Positions 63,884 through 64,000 of a stretch of DNA of 64,000 nt are shown in pieces. The position numbers and the translations under genes were made by a program. How positions within the stretch are numbered: the first letter of the stretch is position 1; the number at the start of each line of letters is the position of its first letter. The DNA lies in NCBI GenBank assembly GCA_030549335.1, contig JAUKPH010000018.1:5704001-5768000 (forward strand), read 5' to 3'. The notes under the pieces were generated by a model. That model did not search any database. It was not told where the DNA came from and worked only from the letters and a program-made list of their open reading frames with translations. This DNA comes from Pontederia crassipes (taxonomy: Eukaryota; Streptophyta; Magnoliopsida; Commelinales; Pontederiaceae).

Positions 63884-64000
63884 GCACCTTACTCTAAGAC
63901 TCTAATCCCCACGAGCGTTATCTTTTATTTTAACGGTTCAACTTCGATTTGAAATAGAGTTAAAGTTCTAAAGATCTATCTCCTCTTAGGACACCCAAAG
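63884..64000 (+). repeat. Partial monomer at the right edge
   Basis: A 117-base fragment of the cacctta/ttttattttaac/cgatttg type seen at 60,628, with a private cccacgagcg. The window ends inside the ccaaag portion, so the array continues. Confidence 0.95.

Larger units (their letters stand above)
1..64000 (+). repeat. 148-bp satellite array, uninterrupted, about 432 monomers
   Basis: The landmark core aatccccaagagcg recurs every 148 bases from the first line to the last, always in the same orientation. The junction base g of tttgaacc falls at 145, 293, 441 and so on to 63,884. From a first monomer beginning just left of the window to 63,884 there are exactly 432 periods once 49 deleted bases are added back. 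Monomers differ mainly at the junction (cccaact, cctaact, cctcact, caccat, cacctta, ctcctta), at cggattg versus cggtttg, at cacc versus ctcc, and at gggcac, ggacac or ggtcac. No transposon, gene or unique DNA interrupts the array and neither edge is reached. Tandem arrays of this kind are typical of eukaryotic centromeres and heterochromatin; the assignment to a centromere is inference. Confidence 0.99.

Noticed and set aside
1..64000. Protein-coding genes or ORFs on either strand
   Set aside because: The consensus monomer has stop codons in all six frames, so an open frame cannot run much beyond one or two monomers. Any short ORF is a by-product of the repeat.
1..64000. CRISPR array
   Set aside because: The period is 148 bp with the whole unit conserved; there are no short direct repeats separated by unique spacers and no cas genes.
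1..64000. Telomeric or rDNA spacer repeat
   Set aside because: The ctaatcccc segment resembles telomere sequence only superficially and occurs once per 148 bp. No rRNA-like sequence flanks the array in this window.
1..64000. Inverted array segments or inserted transposable elements
   Set aside because: Every line reads in the same orientation, and the base count matches 432 monomers after only 49 small deleted bases, leaving no room for insertions.
1..64000. Identification with a named species satellite (plant, insect or fish families of 140-180 bp)
   Set aside because: Length alone is not diagnostic and I do not recognise the sequence; a database search would be needed to decide.

Overview
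The whole window is one satellite DNA array. A 148-bp monomer (about 36% GC in the canonical form) is repeated head to tail on the + strand from base 1 to base 64000. Counting the conserved tttgaacc-type junction gives 431 complete monomers plus a nearly complete first one and a 117-bp fragment at the right edge. All 49 missing bases relative to a perfect 148-bp grid are accounted for by 32 small deletions that I located. Both ends lie inside the array, so the true array is longer than 64 kb. I found no gene, RNA gene, transposon, inversion or unique spacer. Every consensus monomer carries stop codons in all six frames.

Such a megasatellite of nucleosome-sized monomers with multi-monomer higher-order repeats (HORs) points to eukaryotic centromeric or heterochromatic DNA (plant or animal). 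I do not recognise the monomer, and the sequence alone does not identify the species or prove centromere function.

Layout by monomer lineage: (1) 1-13,018 contains ttcaag/ctcctt lineages, local 4-, 6-, 7- and 8-mers, a tandem 17-mer (5,175-10,206), and a long-range copy in which 1-1,180 recurs at 11,839-13,018. (2) 13,019-23,514 introduces a gaatcc/aaaggtc/aacgttc/gactccc lineage set organised as a 7-mer, plus a near-perfect 20-mer duplication (2,960 bp) at about 14,521-20,270. (3) 23,515-28,839 adds a lineage with a 1-base deletion (tttgacctcac) and a 17-mer-spaced duplication. (4) 28,840-43,772 is a mosaic with 10-, 23/20- and 13-mer spacings rich in ataatt monomers. (5) 43,773-52,789 is a 24-mer HOR of 3,548 bp in 2.5 copies. 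(6) 52,790-64,000 contains a shuffled block and then a 9-mer that has become an 8-mer (1,184 bp) by fusion of two monomers; its last two copies are nearly identical.

The pattern fits repeated unequal exchange or segmental amplification at scales from 4 to 80 monomers, in every case traced by integer multiples of 148 bp. Recurrent short dyads in each monomer and CpG-type substitutions are the other notable sequence signals.
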